A stretch of DNA of 64,000 nucleotides from NCBI RefSeq assembly GCF_900099805.1, contig NZ_FNDR01000019.1, positions 24,504 to 88,503 on the forward strand, in the 5' to 3' direction. The DNA is from Variovorax sp. OV700. GTDB lineage: Bacteria > Pseudomonadota > Gammaproteobacteria > Burkholderiales > Burkholderiaceae_C. Made by a program: the position numbers and the translations under genes. A model generated the notes under the pieces. The model ran no database searches and was not told the origin of the DNA. It worked only from the letters and a program-made list of their open reading frames with translations. The stretch's first letter is position 1; each line of letters starts with the position of its first letter. Shown in pieces: positions 40,326 to 48,473 of this stretch.

Positions 40326-42367
40326 ACCAGCAGCGCGTTCACGCGCCTCACGTAGGCCGCGGGGTCGGCCGGCAGGCCGCCTTCGGCCAGCAGCGCCTGG
40401 TCGAAAAGGATGTTGGCCAGGTCGTCGAAATGCGCCGAGCCTTCGAGCTTCTTCACCAGCGGGTGCTCGGCGTTCACTTCGAGCACTGGCTTGAGGTCGG
40501 GCGCCGGCTGGCCGGCCTGCTTGAGCATGCGCGCGAGCTGCGTGCTCATGCCGCCGTCCTGCACCACCAGGCAGGCGGGCGAGTCGACCAGGCGCGTGGT
40601 CACGCGCACGTCCTCGGCCTTGTCCTTGAGGGCTTCCTTGAGTTTTTCGAGCAGCGGCTTGAACGATTCCGCGGCCTCTTCGGCGGCCTTCTTCTCGGCC
40701 TCGTCCTGCAGCTTGCCGAGATCGACCGCACCCTTGGCCACGCTTTGCAGCGGGGTGCCGTCGAACTCGGTGAGGTAGTTGAGCGCCCACTCGTCGACCC
40801 GGTCGGTCATGAGCAGCACCTCGATGCCCTTCTTCTTGAAGACCTCGAGCTGCGGACTGTTCTTGGCCGCGGCGAGCGTGTCGGCCGTGATGTAGTAGAT
40901 CGCGTCCTGGCCTTCCTTCATGCGCGCCTTGTAGTCGGCAAAGCTCACGCTCACCGTATCGCTCGTGGTGGAGGCAAAGCGCAGCAGCTTGGCGATGCGG
41001 TCGCGATTGGTGAAGTCTTCGCCCAGGCCTTCCTTCAGCACGGCGCCAAACTCGGCATAGAACTTGGCGTACTTGCCCGATTCGTCGGCGTACTCGGCCG
41101 CCGCTTCGGCAGCCGGCATGGCTTTCTTGTCGACCACGTCGGTGACGTCGGCCGCAATCTCGGTCGGATCGGGCGCGGGCACCGATTCCCCGGAGCCGAC
41201 GTCGATCTTGCCTTCGGCGCTTTCGGGCGCGGTCTTCTGCTTCTTCGCCAGATCTTCGAGCATGGAGAGCACGCGCTTGGTGCTGCCCTCGCGGATGGCC
41301 TTCACGTCGCGGCTTTCCTGCAGCAGCTCGCGGCTCACGTTGAGCGGCAGGTCGGAGGAGTCGATCACGCCCTTCACGAAGCGCAGGTAGCTCGGCAGCA
41401 GGGCTTCGGCGTCGTCCATGATGAAGACGCGCTTCACGTAGAGCTTGACGCCCGCGCTCTTCTCGCGGTTCCACAGGTCGAACGGGGCCTTCGAGGGGAT
41501 GTAGAGCAGCTGCGTGTACTCGGTGCTGCCCTCCACGCGGTTGTGGCTCCAGGCGAGCGGCGCCTCGTAGTCGTGGCTGACGGTCTTGTAGAACTCTTCG
41601 TACTGCTCGGGCGTGATGTCTTTCTTGTTGCGGCTCCACAGGGCGTTGGCCTTGTTGACCGTTTCCCATTCGCCGGTCTTGACCATGTCGCCGGGCTGGT
41701 CGTTCTCGCCTTCCTTCCACTCCTCTTTTTCCATGAGGATAGGCAGCGAAATGTGGTCGGAATACTTGCCGACGATCTGCTTGAGCTTCCAGGCGTTGAG
41801 GTATTCGTCGGCGTCGTCGCGCAGGTGCAGCGTGATGCTGGTGCCGCGCTCGGCGCGCGTGATGTCGGCCACTTCGAAGTCGCCGGCACCGCCGCTCACC
41901 CATCGCACGCCCTGCTCCGGCGATAGGCCCGCGCGGCGCGATTCGACCGTGATCTTGTCGGCCACGATGAAGCCGGAGTAGAAGCCCACGCCAAACTGGC
42001 CGATGAGCTGCGCGTCGGCTTTCTGGTCGCCGCTGAGCTTGCTCATGAAGTCCTTGGTACCACTTTTTGCGATGGTGCCGAGGTGGTCGATGGCTTCCTG
42101 GCGCGACAGGCCGATGCCCTTGTCGGTAATGGTGATGGTGCGCGCGGCCTTGTCGAAGGAAAGGCGCACGTCCAGGTTGGGTTGGTCTTCGTACAGCGCG
42201 GGGTGGTCGATGGCCTCGAAGCGCAGCTTGTCGCAGGCGTCCGAAGCGTTCGAGATCAGCTCGCGCAGGAAGATTTCCTTGTTGGAGTACAGCGCATGCG
42301 TGACGAGGTGCAGCAGTTGCGCGACTTCAGCCTGGAAAGGGAGTTTCGTGTTGGAGGAATCAGCCAT
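40322..42367 (-). CDS. htpG: Chaperone protein HtpG (bacterial Hsp90) with a middle-domain insertion
   Basis: ATP-dependent dimeric chaperone, cytosolic. It has 681 residues against about 625-640 in most bacteria. N-terminal GHKL ATPase: ELISNASDACDKLRF (34-50), TDKGIGLSRQEAIDHLGTIAKSGT (81-104), GQFGVGFYS (123-131). Middle domain: VKRVFIMDDAEALLPSYLRFVKGVIDSSDLPLNVSRE. An insertion of about 50 residues (377-430, acidic/Ala/Pro-rich, including SGESVPAPDPTEIAADVTD) interrupts the region that in E. coli reads directly from LEKLAK to EKYQTFW. The C-terminal dimerisation domain is intact. The upstream 123 bp contains GTTGACA but no well-spaced -10, and no clear sigma-32 promoter. Confidence 0.95.
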   Translation of the reverse strand: MADSSNTKLPFQAEVAQLLHLVTHALYSNKEIFLRELISNASDACDKLRFEAIDHPALYEDQPNLDVRLSFDKAARTITITDKGIGLSRQEAIDHLGTIAKSGTKDFMSKLSGDQKADAQLIGQFGVGFYSGFIVADKITVESRRAGLSPEQGVRWVSGGAGDFEVADITRAERGTSITLHLRDDADEYLNAWKLKQIVGKYSDHISLPILMEKEEWKEGENDQPGDMVKTGEWETVNKANALWSRNKKDITPEQYEEFYKTVSHDYEAPLAWSHNRVEGSTEYTQLLYIPSKAPFDLWNREKSAGVKLYVKRVFIMDDAEALLPSYLRFVKGVIDSSDLPLNVSRELLQESRDVKAIREGSTKRVLSMLEDLAKKQKTAPESAEGKIDVGSGESVPAPDPTEIAADVTDVVDKKAMPAAEAAAEYADESGKYAKFYAEFGAVLKEGLGEDFTNRDRIAKLLRFASTTSDTVSVSFADYKARMKEGQDAIYYITADTLAAAKNSPQLEVFKKKGIEVLLMTDRVDEWALNYLTEFDGTPLQSVAKGAVDLGKLQDEAEKKAAEEAAESFKPLLEKLKEALKDKAEDVRVTTRLVDSPACLVVQDGGMSTQLARMLKQAGQPAPDLKPVLEVNAEHPLVKKLEGSAHFDDLANILFDQALLAEGGLPADPAAYVRRVNALLV

Positions 42368-42491
42368 GGGAAAGAAGAAATATCGAACGGAAAAATTCTA
42401 AGCCGGGCGGCCGCCATGGCGCGACCGGCTTACTTGTCAACTCTGCGAGTTGGGGCTTGCGCCCCAAAAAACAATAGCCGCTGAAAGTGCG

Positions 42492-43535
42492 CTATCTCGG
42501 TTGCGATTCGACCTCGCGGGTCCAGCGGTCGATCAGTCGCTTGCGCTCGGCGGCCTTGCCGTATTTCTCGAAGTCGTACTTGATGAGCTTCACGTCGTTC
42601 ATCGAGGGGATGCGCGCGTCGGGCTTGAAGGTCTTGTTGGCCGGCGACTGCAGGCTGCCGGCCTGGCCGCCGATGGCCTGGCCGGCCGGGCTCATGAGCC
42701 AGTCGTAGTAGCGCCTTGCATTCTCCTTGTTGCGTGCGCCCTTGACCAGCGCGATGCCGCCCACTTCGTAGCCGGTGCCTTCACACGGTGCGGCGGTCTT
42801 CACAGGAAATTTGTCGTAGCGCCAGCGCTCGAAGCCGAAGATGAAGCTCACGCCGATCGCCACCTCGCCCTTGGCCACGTTGGGCGCCTGCGCCTGGCCG
42901 CTGCGGGTGTAGCTGGTGACGTTGCGATGCAGCTTCTTCAGGTAGTCGAAGGCCGCGTCTTCGCCCATCTGCTGCACCAGGCCCGCGATGATGGTGTAGG
43001 CCGTGCCGCTCGTGGCCGGGTGCGAGATCTCGATCTCGCCCCTGTACTCGGGCTTGACCAGGTCGGCCCAGCATTTGGGCTCGGGCAGTTTCTTTTTCTT
43101 GAGCAGGTCGGTGTTGAAGCCGAACCCGATGGCGCTGGTGTAGAAGCCGCCCACCATGTTCTGCGACATCGCGTACTGGCGCACCGCCCAGTCGTGCAGG
43201 TCGTTGATGTACGCCGGCCGGTAGGGCTCCAGCAGGCCCTGCTCGGCGGCCTGCAGGAACGGGTCTCCGGTGCCGCCCCACCAGATGTCGGTCTTGGGGT
43301 TGGCCGCCTCGGCGCGCAGCTGGGCGCCGATTTCTCCGGTGCCCTTGTGCGCCTGCTGCACCTTGATGCCGGTCTCGCGCGTGAAGGCCGCGGCGGCCGC
43401 TTCGCACCATCCGGCATCGGTGCTGCAGAGCGCGTTGACCGTGCCCTGCGCCGCCGCGCCCGGGGAAAAGAAAAAGGCCATAGCGCCCGCGCATGCGGCA
43501 AGGGCCGCGGCATTCCTGGTGGCAAAGGGGCGCAT
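42492..43535 (-). CDS. ABC transporter substrate-binding protein, family 1 (iron/spermidine/phosphonate type)
   Basis: 347 residues with a signal peptide (AALAACAGAMAFFFSPGAAAQ), periplasmic. Signature TVNALCSTDAGWCEAAAAAFTRETGIKVQQAHKGTGE ... GEIGAQLRAEAANPKTDIWWGGTGDPFLQAAEQGLL is that of FbpA/AfuA-like proteins; internal Tyr residues (YTSAIGFGFN) fit but iron is not certain. No permease or ATPase gene is adjacent, so it is an orphan. It may serve phosphoglycerate or 2-aminoethylphosphonate uptake in other family members. A hairpin-like GGGGC-TTGC-GCCCC lies 3' of it at about 42455-42468. Confidence 0.85.
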   Translation of the reverse strand: MRPFATRNAAALAACAGAMAFFFSPGAAAQGTVNALCSTDAGWCEAAAAAFTRETGIKVQQAHKGTGEIGAQLRAEAANPKTDIWWGGTGDPFLQAAEQGLLEPYRPAYINDLHDWAVRQYAMSQNMVGGFYTSAIGFGFNTDLLKKKKLPEPKCWADLVKPEYRGEIEISHPATSGTAYTIIAGLVQQMGEDAAFDYLKKLHRNVTSYTRSGQAQAPNVAKGEVAIGVSFIFGFERWRYDKFPVKTAAPCEGTGYEVGGIALVKGARNKENARRYYDWLMSPAGQAIGGQAGSLQSPANKTFKPDARIPSMNDVKLIKYDFEKYGKAAERKRLIDRWTREVESQPR

Positions 43536-43599
43536 GCGTTCTTCTCCTGCAAATGGTTTTATTGGAAGGCTCAGGCCGCAGGATAGCTGGCAACGCCGC

Positions 43600-44514
43600 T
43601 CAGCGGGCCGCCAGCAGCGGCGGCAGATGCTCGGCCAGCCAGTCGATCACCACCCGCGTCTTGTGAGGCAGATAGCGGCTCCGGGAGCGGATGACGTTGA
43701 GCTCGAAGCCGAAGGGCTGCGGCTCGTCGAACACGCGTACGAGCGTGCCGGCGGCCAGCGCATCGGCTGCGAGCCAGGCCGGCAGGCGCGCCAGGCCCAT
43801 GCCGCCGATAGCGGCTTCGAGCAGCACCTCGGCGCTGTCGCAGCGCAGACGCGATGGCGGCGCCATCTCGACCAGCCGACCCTCGGCGTCGTGAAAGCGC
43901 CAGGGCGAGATCTGCCCGTCGCGGGCGTAGAGCACCGCCTCGTGCGCCGAGGCGCCGAGCTCGGCCGCGTCGGCGGGGCGCCCGCGCTCGGCAAGATAGG
44001 CGGGAGCGGCGCACAGCACCATCCATTGCACGCCGACCGGCCGCGCCACCAGGTCGGCGCTGTCGGGCAGCTCGCCGCTTCGAATGGCGAGGTCGAGGCC
44101 CTCTTCGGCCAGGTCCACACGCCGGTCGTTGAAAGAAAGCTCCAGCGAAAGCCCGGGGTGCCGGCGCGCCAGCGCGAGCAGCAGCGGACCGACCTTCAGG
44201 CGCCCGAGCATCGCCGGCATGCTGAGGCGCACCAGCCCGGCCGCGGTGCTGCGCGCGGCGTCCGTCATGGCTTCGGCCGCTTCGAGCTCCGCCAGCGCGC
44301 GCCGGCAGCGCTCGTAGTAGCCGTGGCCTTCTTCGGTAAGGCTCTGGCTGCGTGTGGTGCGCAGAAAAAGCCGGGTGCCCAGCCGCGCCTCGAGCCGCGC
44401 AATGCTCTTGGCCACCGCCGAGCGCGTGACGTGCAGCCGCTCTGCCGCACGCGCGAAGCTGCCTGCTTCCGCTGCGGCGACGAACTCTTCGATACCTTGA
44501 AGGCGTTGGCTCAT
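43600..44514 (-). CDS. LysR-family transcriptional regulator
   Basis: 304 residues. The winged helix lies at 1-60 (LQGIEEFVAAAEAGSFARAAERLHVTRSAVAKSIARLEARLGTRLFLRTTRSQSLTEEG). The effector domain is about 90-300, with a DSAEVLLEAAIGGMGLARLPAWLA segment. It is divergent from a quinone-reductase-like gene, and the 20-bp palindrome between them is its probable operator. ATG 44514 is the family-consistent start. Confidence 0.9.
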   Translation of the reverse strand: MSQRLQGIEEFVAAAEAGSFARAAERLHVTRSAVAKSIARLEARLGTRLFLRTTRSQSLTEEGHGYYERCRRALAELEAAEAMTDAARSTAAGLVRLSMPAMLGRLKVGPLLLALARRHPGLSLELSFNDRRVDLAEEGLDLAIRSGELPDSADLVARPVGVQWMVLCAAPAYLAERGRPADAAELGASAHEAVLYARDGQISPWRFHDAEGRLVEMAPPSRLRCDSAEVLLEAAIGGMGLARLPAWLAADALAAGTLVRVFDEPQPFGFELNVIRSRSRYLPHKTRVVIDWLAEHLPPLLAAR

Positions 44515-44544
44515 TGGATATTTTTTAGCGCCATGAGGTTGAAA

Positions 44545-44564
44545 ATTATCCATCACTGGATAAT
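44545..44564. promoter_or_regulatory. Palindromic operator between LysR and oxidoreductase genes
   Basis: ATTATCCATCACTGGATAAT: exact 8-bp inverted arms around 4 bp, in the AT-rich 103-bp intergenic region of a divergent LysR/target pair. The arms fit the T-N11-A logic of LysR sites. Confidence 0.6.
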
Positions 44565-44617
44565 GAAAGTCGCCAATAGCATGAAGGCTCTCTTGTTTTT
44601 CGAAGGAGTCTTTTTTC

Positions 44618-45637
44618 ATGCAGGAACCTCAAATGCTTCGCCGCTGGCAACTCTCTTCCTTCGGCCGCGAGCACCTCCAGCAGGTCGAACTGCCGCTCCC
44701 CACGCCCGGCCCGGGCCAGATCCTGGTGCGGGTGGGTGCGGTGTCGCTCAACTACCGCGACCTCCTGATGGTTCGCGACGGCATGGGCATGAAGTTCGAC
44801 ATGCCATTCACGCCCGGCTCCGACATGGCGGGCACGGTGGCGGCCGTGGGGCCGGGCGTGCAGCGCTTTGCCATCGGCGACCGCGTGGTCAACACCTTCT
44901 GGGGCGGCTGGATCGACGGGCAGTGGCCGGCAGGGGCCGTGCTGGCCGGCGGGCCCGGTCCCGGCATGCTGGCCTCGCACGTGGTTCTCGATGCGGCCTG
45001 GGCCGTGGCGGCGCCGGCCACGCTGGACTTCGCCGAAGCGAGCACACTGCCGTGCGCCGGCCTCACGGCCTGGTTCGCGCTGGCCGAGACTGGCGCAAAC
45101 CAGGCGGTCAGGCCCGGCCAGACCGTGCTGATCCACGGCACCGGCGGCGTGGCGCTGTTCGGATTGCAGCTGGCGCAGCTGTACGGCGCGCGCACCATCG
45201 TCGTCTCGGGCAGCGAAGAAAAGCGCGCGCAAACGCTGGCGCTCGGCGCAACCCACGTGCTGATGCGCGACAGCGACTGGCCGGCCGAAGTGCGCCGGCT
45301 CACCGACGGCCGCGGCGCGGACCACGTGCTCGAGCTCGCGAGCGGGCCGAATCTGGATCGTTCGCTGCAGGCCACGGCGCAGGGCGGCCGCGTGTCGATC
45401 ATCGGCATGCTGGGCGGCGAGACGCTGAGTGCGTCGTTCTATGCGATGGTGCTCGGTCGCATCACGGTGCAGGGCATTGGCGTGGGGCATCGCCGCGCGC
45501 TCGAAGAGCTGGTGCGCGCCATCGACGTCAATGCGCTCAAGCCCGTGATCGCGGCGCGCCATGCCTTCGCCGAGCTGCCCGATGCGCTCGACGATCTCGC
45601 GCGAGGCGCGTTCGGCAAGATCGTCGTCACGCTTTGA
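44618..45637 (+). CDS. Zinc-free alcohol dehydrogenase / quinone reductase-like protein (MDR family)
   Basis: 339 residues, NAD(P)H-dependent, cytosolic. GroES-like N domain (LPLPTPGPGQILVRVGAVSLNYRDLLMVRDGMG, FTPGSDMAGTV) and nucleotide fold (GQTVLIHGTGGVALFGLQLAQLYGARTIVV) with GTGGVA as the dinucleotide loop. The Cys/His zinc ligands are not conserved in a catalytic pattern, so it is likely a quinone- or enone-reducing MDR. Good AAGGAG upstream of ATG 44618. Controlled by the divergent LysR gene, which suggests response to a small electrophile or aldehyde. Confidence 0.88.
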   Translation: MQEPQMLRRWQLSSFGREHLQQVELPLPTPGPGQILVRVGAVSLNYRDLLMVRDGMGMKFDMPFTPGSDMAGTVAAVGPGVQRFAIGDRVVNTFWGGWIDGQWPAGAVLAGGPGPGMLASHVVLDAAWAVAAPATLDFAEASTLPCAGLTAWFALAETGANQAVRPGQTVLIHGTGGVALFGLQLAQLYGARTIVVSGSEEKRAQTLALGATHVLMRDSDWPAEVRRLTDGRGADHVLELASGPNLDRSLQATAQGGRVSIIGMLGGETLSASFYAMVLGRITVQGIGVGHRRALEELVRAIDVNALKPVIAARHAFAELPDALDDLARGAFGKIVVTL

Positions 45638-45810
45638 TGAGGCCCGATAGTCTCTTGCACGCCCCGTGTCAGAAACAAAAGGCCGTCGATTTGTGAACAG
45701 GTTCCGTTAGCTGCAACAACATGCATGGCGCATGCGTGTTCCGTTCCTAGAATCCGCCCGCACGATGGCCGGGAGGCCATGCGCTTTTCTCAACTTCAGG
45801 ATGGAACAGC

Positions 45811-46521
45811 ATGGAACATAGCACCTACAAAAAGTGGTCGGCCGAGTTCATAGGTACTTTCTGGCTCACGCTGGGCGGCTGCGGAAGCGCCGTCCTGGCG
45901 GCGGTCTTTCCGGGCAACCTGGGCATCGGCTTCCTGGGCGTGTCGCTCGCGTTCGGCCTCACGGTGGTCACGGGGGCCTATGCCCTCGGCCCCATCTCGG
46001 GCGGCCACTTCAACCCTGCCGTGTCGATCGGCCTCGCGGCCGCGGGGCGCTTCAAGGCCTCGCAGCTCGCGGGCTACATCGTTGCGCAGGTGCTGGGCGC
46101 CATTGCCGCGGCCGGCGTGCTCTACCTGATTGCCACCGGCAAGCCCGGCGCCGACATCGGCGGCTTTGCCACCAACGGCTATGGCGAACACTCGCCCGGC
46201 AAGTACGGCATGACCGCCGCGCTGGTGTGCGAAGTGGTGATGACCGCGGTGTTCCTGATCGTGATCCTCGGCTCGACCGCCAGGCGCGCGGCTGGCGGCT
46301 TCGCGGGCCTGGCCATCGGCCTGTGCCTCACGCTGATTCACCTGGTCTCCATTCCGGTGACCAACACCTCGGTCAATCCGGCGCGCAGCACGGGGCCGGC
46401 GCTGTTCGGTCCGTCATACGCCATGTCGGAACTGTGGCTCTTCTGGGCCGCGCCCATCGCGGGCGCGATCATCGGCGCGGTGATCTACCGCGTGCTGCTC
46501 AGCAACAGCAACGACGACTGA
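45811..46521 (+). CDS. aqpZ: Aquaporin Z
   Basis: Water channel, 236 residues, six membrane helices in two inverted halves, inner-membrane tetramer. NPA boxes at 68-70 (GGHFNPAVS) and 189-191 (NTSVNPARS, with Arg192 of the selectivity filter). Loop His (His183-like position in HLVSIPVTN) also fits AqpZ rather than a glycerol channel. Its own Shine-Dalgarno AGGATGG precedes ATG 45811. The upstream region 45638-45810 has a hairpin ATGGCC-GGGA-GGCCAT just before the ribosome site. Confidence 0.96.
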   Translation: MEHSTYKKWSAEFIGTFWLTLGGCGSAVLAAVFPGNLGIGFLGVSLAFGLTVVTGAYALGPISGGHFNPAVSIGLAAAGRFKASQLAGYIVAQVLGAIAAAGVLYLIATGKPGADIGGFATNGYGEHSPGKYGMTAALVCEVVMTAVFLIVILGSTARRAAGGFAGLAIGLCLTLIHLVSIPVTNTSVNPARSTGPALFGPSYAMSELWLFWAAPIAGAIIGAVIYRVLLSNSNDD

Positions 46522-46541
46522 TTGAAGCCGCCGGCAGCCGA

Positions 46542-46880
46542 TCAGCTGCCGCTGGCCGACTGCACGAGCGGCAGCGAGGTCGATTGCCCGATCGATTCGG
46601 TGCCCGTGGCGTGCGACGCCGCATAGGCGCCAGCCTGCACATCGGCCACAGGAATGGTCGAGTTCATGGCCGGCGCGCTGGTCGACTGGCCGATGGACTC
46701 GGTGCCGCTCGGCCGCGCGGCGGCCATCGCGCCCGCCTGCACGTCGGGGTTCTCGGGCGAATTCATCTGCAACGGGTGATAGTCCGAACCGTCGGTCGTT
46801 TCGGCCGACGCATGGACGGCACCGAGCGCCGCGAACGCGGCAAAGGAACCAAGGGCAATAAGCTTGAAGGAAGTGCGCAT
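46542..46880 (-). CDS. Small exported protein with two internal repeats
   Basis: 112 residues. Signal peptide MRTSFKLIALGSFAAFAALG with cleavage near HASA. The mature part contains a duplicated unit of about 24 residues: VQAGAMAAARPSGTESIGQS and VQAGAYAASHATGTESIGQS. No family recognised; similar short DUF4148-like secreted proteins occur in Burkholderiales, but the match is weak. ATG 46880 has AGGAGCA upstream. It lies 3' of and co-directional with the two-component system genes, 118 bp beyond the kinase stop, and may be one of their targets. Confidence 0.7.
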   Translation of the reverse strand: MRTSFKLIALGSFAAFAALGAVHASAETTDGSDYHPLQMNSPENPDVQAGAMAAARPSGTESIGQSTSAPAMNSTIPVADVQAGAYAASHATGTESIGQSTSLPLVQSASGS

Positions 46881-46998
46881 GGTGTGTGCTCCTGAATGGC
46901 GGATGGTTGTCTCGGGCCGTGTGCCGTCGCGCGAACTGCGCGTGGCAGGGCCTGAACGCACTCTAGGCAGCCCGACTGAGCGGGCCGTGAGCAAACAA

Positions 46999-48408
46999 TT
47001 AGGTCGGCGTGAGGGGCATGGACGACGAAGGCAGGTGCACCCGCGCCATCAGTCCCGGGCCTGCTCTTCCTCCTTCTTCTTCATCTCGGTTGCGCAGCTC
47101 GATGCGCAAGCCATGCCTTTCGGCGGCCGTGCGCGCAATGGCCAGCCCCAGCCCGCTGCCGCCCACCGGGGCGCCCGGCACGCGAAAGAATCGATCGAAC
47201 ACGCGGGCTATCGACGAGGCCGGAATGCCCGGCCCGTTGTCGAGCACATCGACCACCGCATGGCCTTCGAACTCGTGCAGCCGCACGTCGACCACACCGC
47301 CTTCGGGCGCATAGCGCAGCGCGTTGTCGATCAGGTTGTCGAACACGCTGCGCAGTTCGGCGGGCGGCGCCATCACCACGGGCGCGATGCGGCCTTCGAA
47401 GCCGATGTCGACGCGGCGCGCATCGGCCAGCACCATCAGCTGGCTCACGCTCTCGCGCAGCAGGGTTTCGATGTCGACCGGTTCGCGCGCCGTGGGGCGG
47501 CCCGGCGCATCCTGCCGCGAGAGGCTCAGCAACTGCTCGATCAGGTGCTGCGCGCGCGTGACGCCGGCCTCGAGCTGGTTGAAGCGCTCGGTGGCTTCGC
47601 CGGCGGGCACGTGCGCGCGCAGGTTCTCGATCTGCAGGCCAATGGCGGCCATGGGGGTACGAAGCTCGTGGGCCGCGTCCTGCACGAAGCGGCGCTGCGT
47701 GGCAAAGGCATTGCGCACGCGCGACAGCAGGTTGTTGAACGCGTGGACCAGCGGCGCAATCTCGTCCGGCACGCGCGCCAATGAAAGATCGGTCGGGCTG
47801 CGCTCGTCCTGCGAGGCCACGTCGCGCGCCACCGCCCGCAGCGAGCGCGACGCCGCCGACACGATGAGCCACAGGATCAACAACGCCAGAGGCAGCAGCA
47901 CCGCGATGGGCAGGCCCTCGAGCAGCGCGCGGCGCAGCGTCCGGCGCCGGCGGTAGTCCTCGTTCTGCAAGACCTGCACGCGCGGCTGGTCGGCGCGCGC
48001 ACCGGGTTCGGCCGTGAACACGCGCCAGCGCGAGTGCGGGTGCACGCCGGTGGCCACATCGCCAAAGCCCGGCTGCGGCTGCAAGGGCACCACGGCCAGC
48101 GGCGGCCAGGAACTCGCGCGCAGCATGCGGCCGTCGGCGCTCCATAGCTGGACCACGAAGGCGCCGCGCACCAGGGCGGCCTCGGCGTCGAGCGGGCGCG
48201 GGATCCGAGGCGGGTCGCCGCCCGCATAGGAATCGGCCACCAGCCGCATCTGCTCGTCGAGCGCGTTGTGAACCAGGTCGCCATACGCCACGAAGGTGAA
48301 CCACGCCGTGATCGCCGCCGCCACAAGGTGCAGCGTGACGAGCCAGAACAGCAGCTGCGTGCGCAGCGAGCGCGGGCGCCACCAGCGGCCGCCGCCCGCA
48401 GCGCTCAT
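46999..48408 (-). CDS. Sensor histidine kinase (QseC/TctE-like)
   Basis: 469 residues, inner membrane. First helix about 18-45 (LLFWLVTLHLVAAAITAWFTFVAYG); periplasmic sensor about 46-165; second helix about 172-192 (ALLEGLPIAVLLPLALLILWLIV); HAMP-like linker; HisKA with the phospho-acceptor in QDAAHELRTPMAAIG; HATPase boxes N (FDNLIDNALRYAPEGG), G1 (DNGPGIP) and G2 (GGSGLGLAIA). It is encoded after the response regulator through a 22-codon linker mini-ORF. The signal is unknown. Confidence 0.92.
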   Translation of the reverse strand: MSAAGGGRWWRPRSLRTQLLFWLVTLHLVAAAITAWFTFVAYGDLVHNALDEQMRLVADSYAGGDPPRIPRPLDAEAALVRGAFVVQLWSADGRMLRASSWPPLAVVPLQPQPGFGDVATGVHPHSRWRVFTAEPGARADQPRVQVLQNEDYRRRRTLRRALLEGLPIAVLLPLALLILWLIVSAASRSLRAVARDVASQDERSPTDLSLARVPDEIAPLVHAFNNLLSRVRNAFATQRRFVQDAAHELRTPMAAIGLQIENLRAHVPAGEATERFNQLEAGVTRAQHLIEQLLSLSRQDAPGRPTAREPVDIETLLRESVSQLMVLADARRVDIGFEGRIAPVVMAPPAELRSVFDNLIDNALRYAPEGGVVDVRLHEFEGHAVVDVLDNGPGIPASSIARVFDRFFRVPGAPVGGSGLGLAIARTAAERHGLRIELRNRDEEEGGRAGPGLMARVHLPSSSMPLTPT

Positions 48409-48473
48409 TGGCAAACCTTCGTGCTTCGCACTGCGGCGCGAGCCCCCTTCGGAACGGCCGGGTGGGCGCTCAT
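48405..48473 (-). repeat. Linker mini-ORF element, copy B (22 codons, ATGA overlap at both ends)
   Basis: A 69-nt frame (MSAHPAVPKGARAAVRSTKV..) begins in the stop of the response regulator and ends in the start of the kinase, both by ATGA. Same length and peptide pattern (MSAxPxxPKxARxxVRSTxV) as the copy at 8042-8110. The hairpin TCGCGC-CGCA-GTGCGA is kept, with a G-U pair. The ribosome site is AAGG. Confidence 0.7.

Noticed and set aside
42390..42470. Sigma-32 heat-shock promoter for htpG
   Set aside because: GTTGACA and TAGAAT are present but about 34 bp apart and no heat-shock-type -10 (CCCCAT) is seen.
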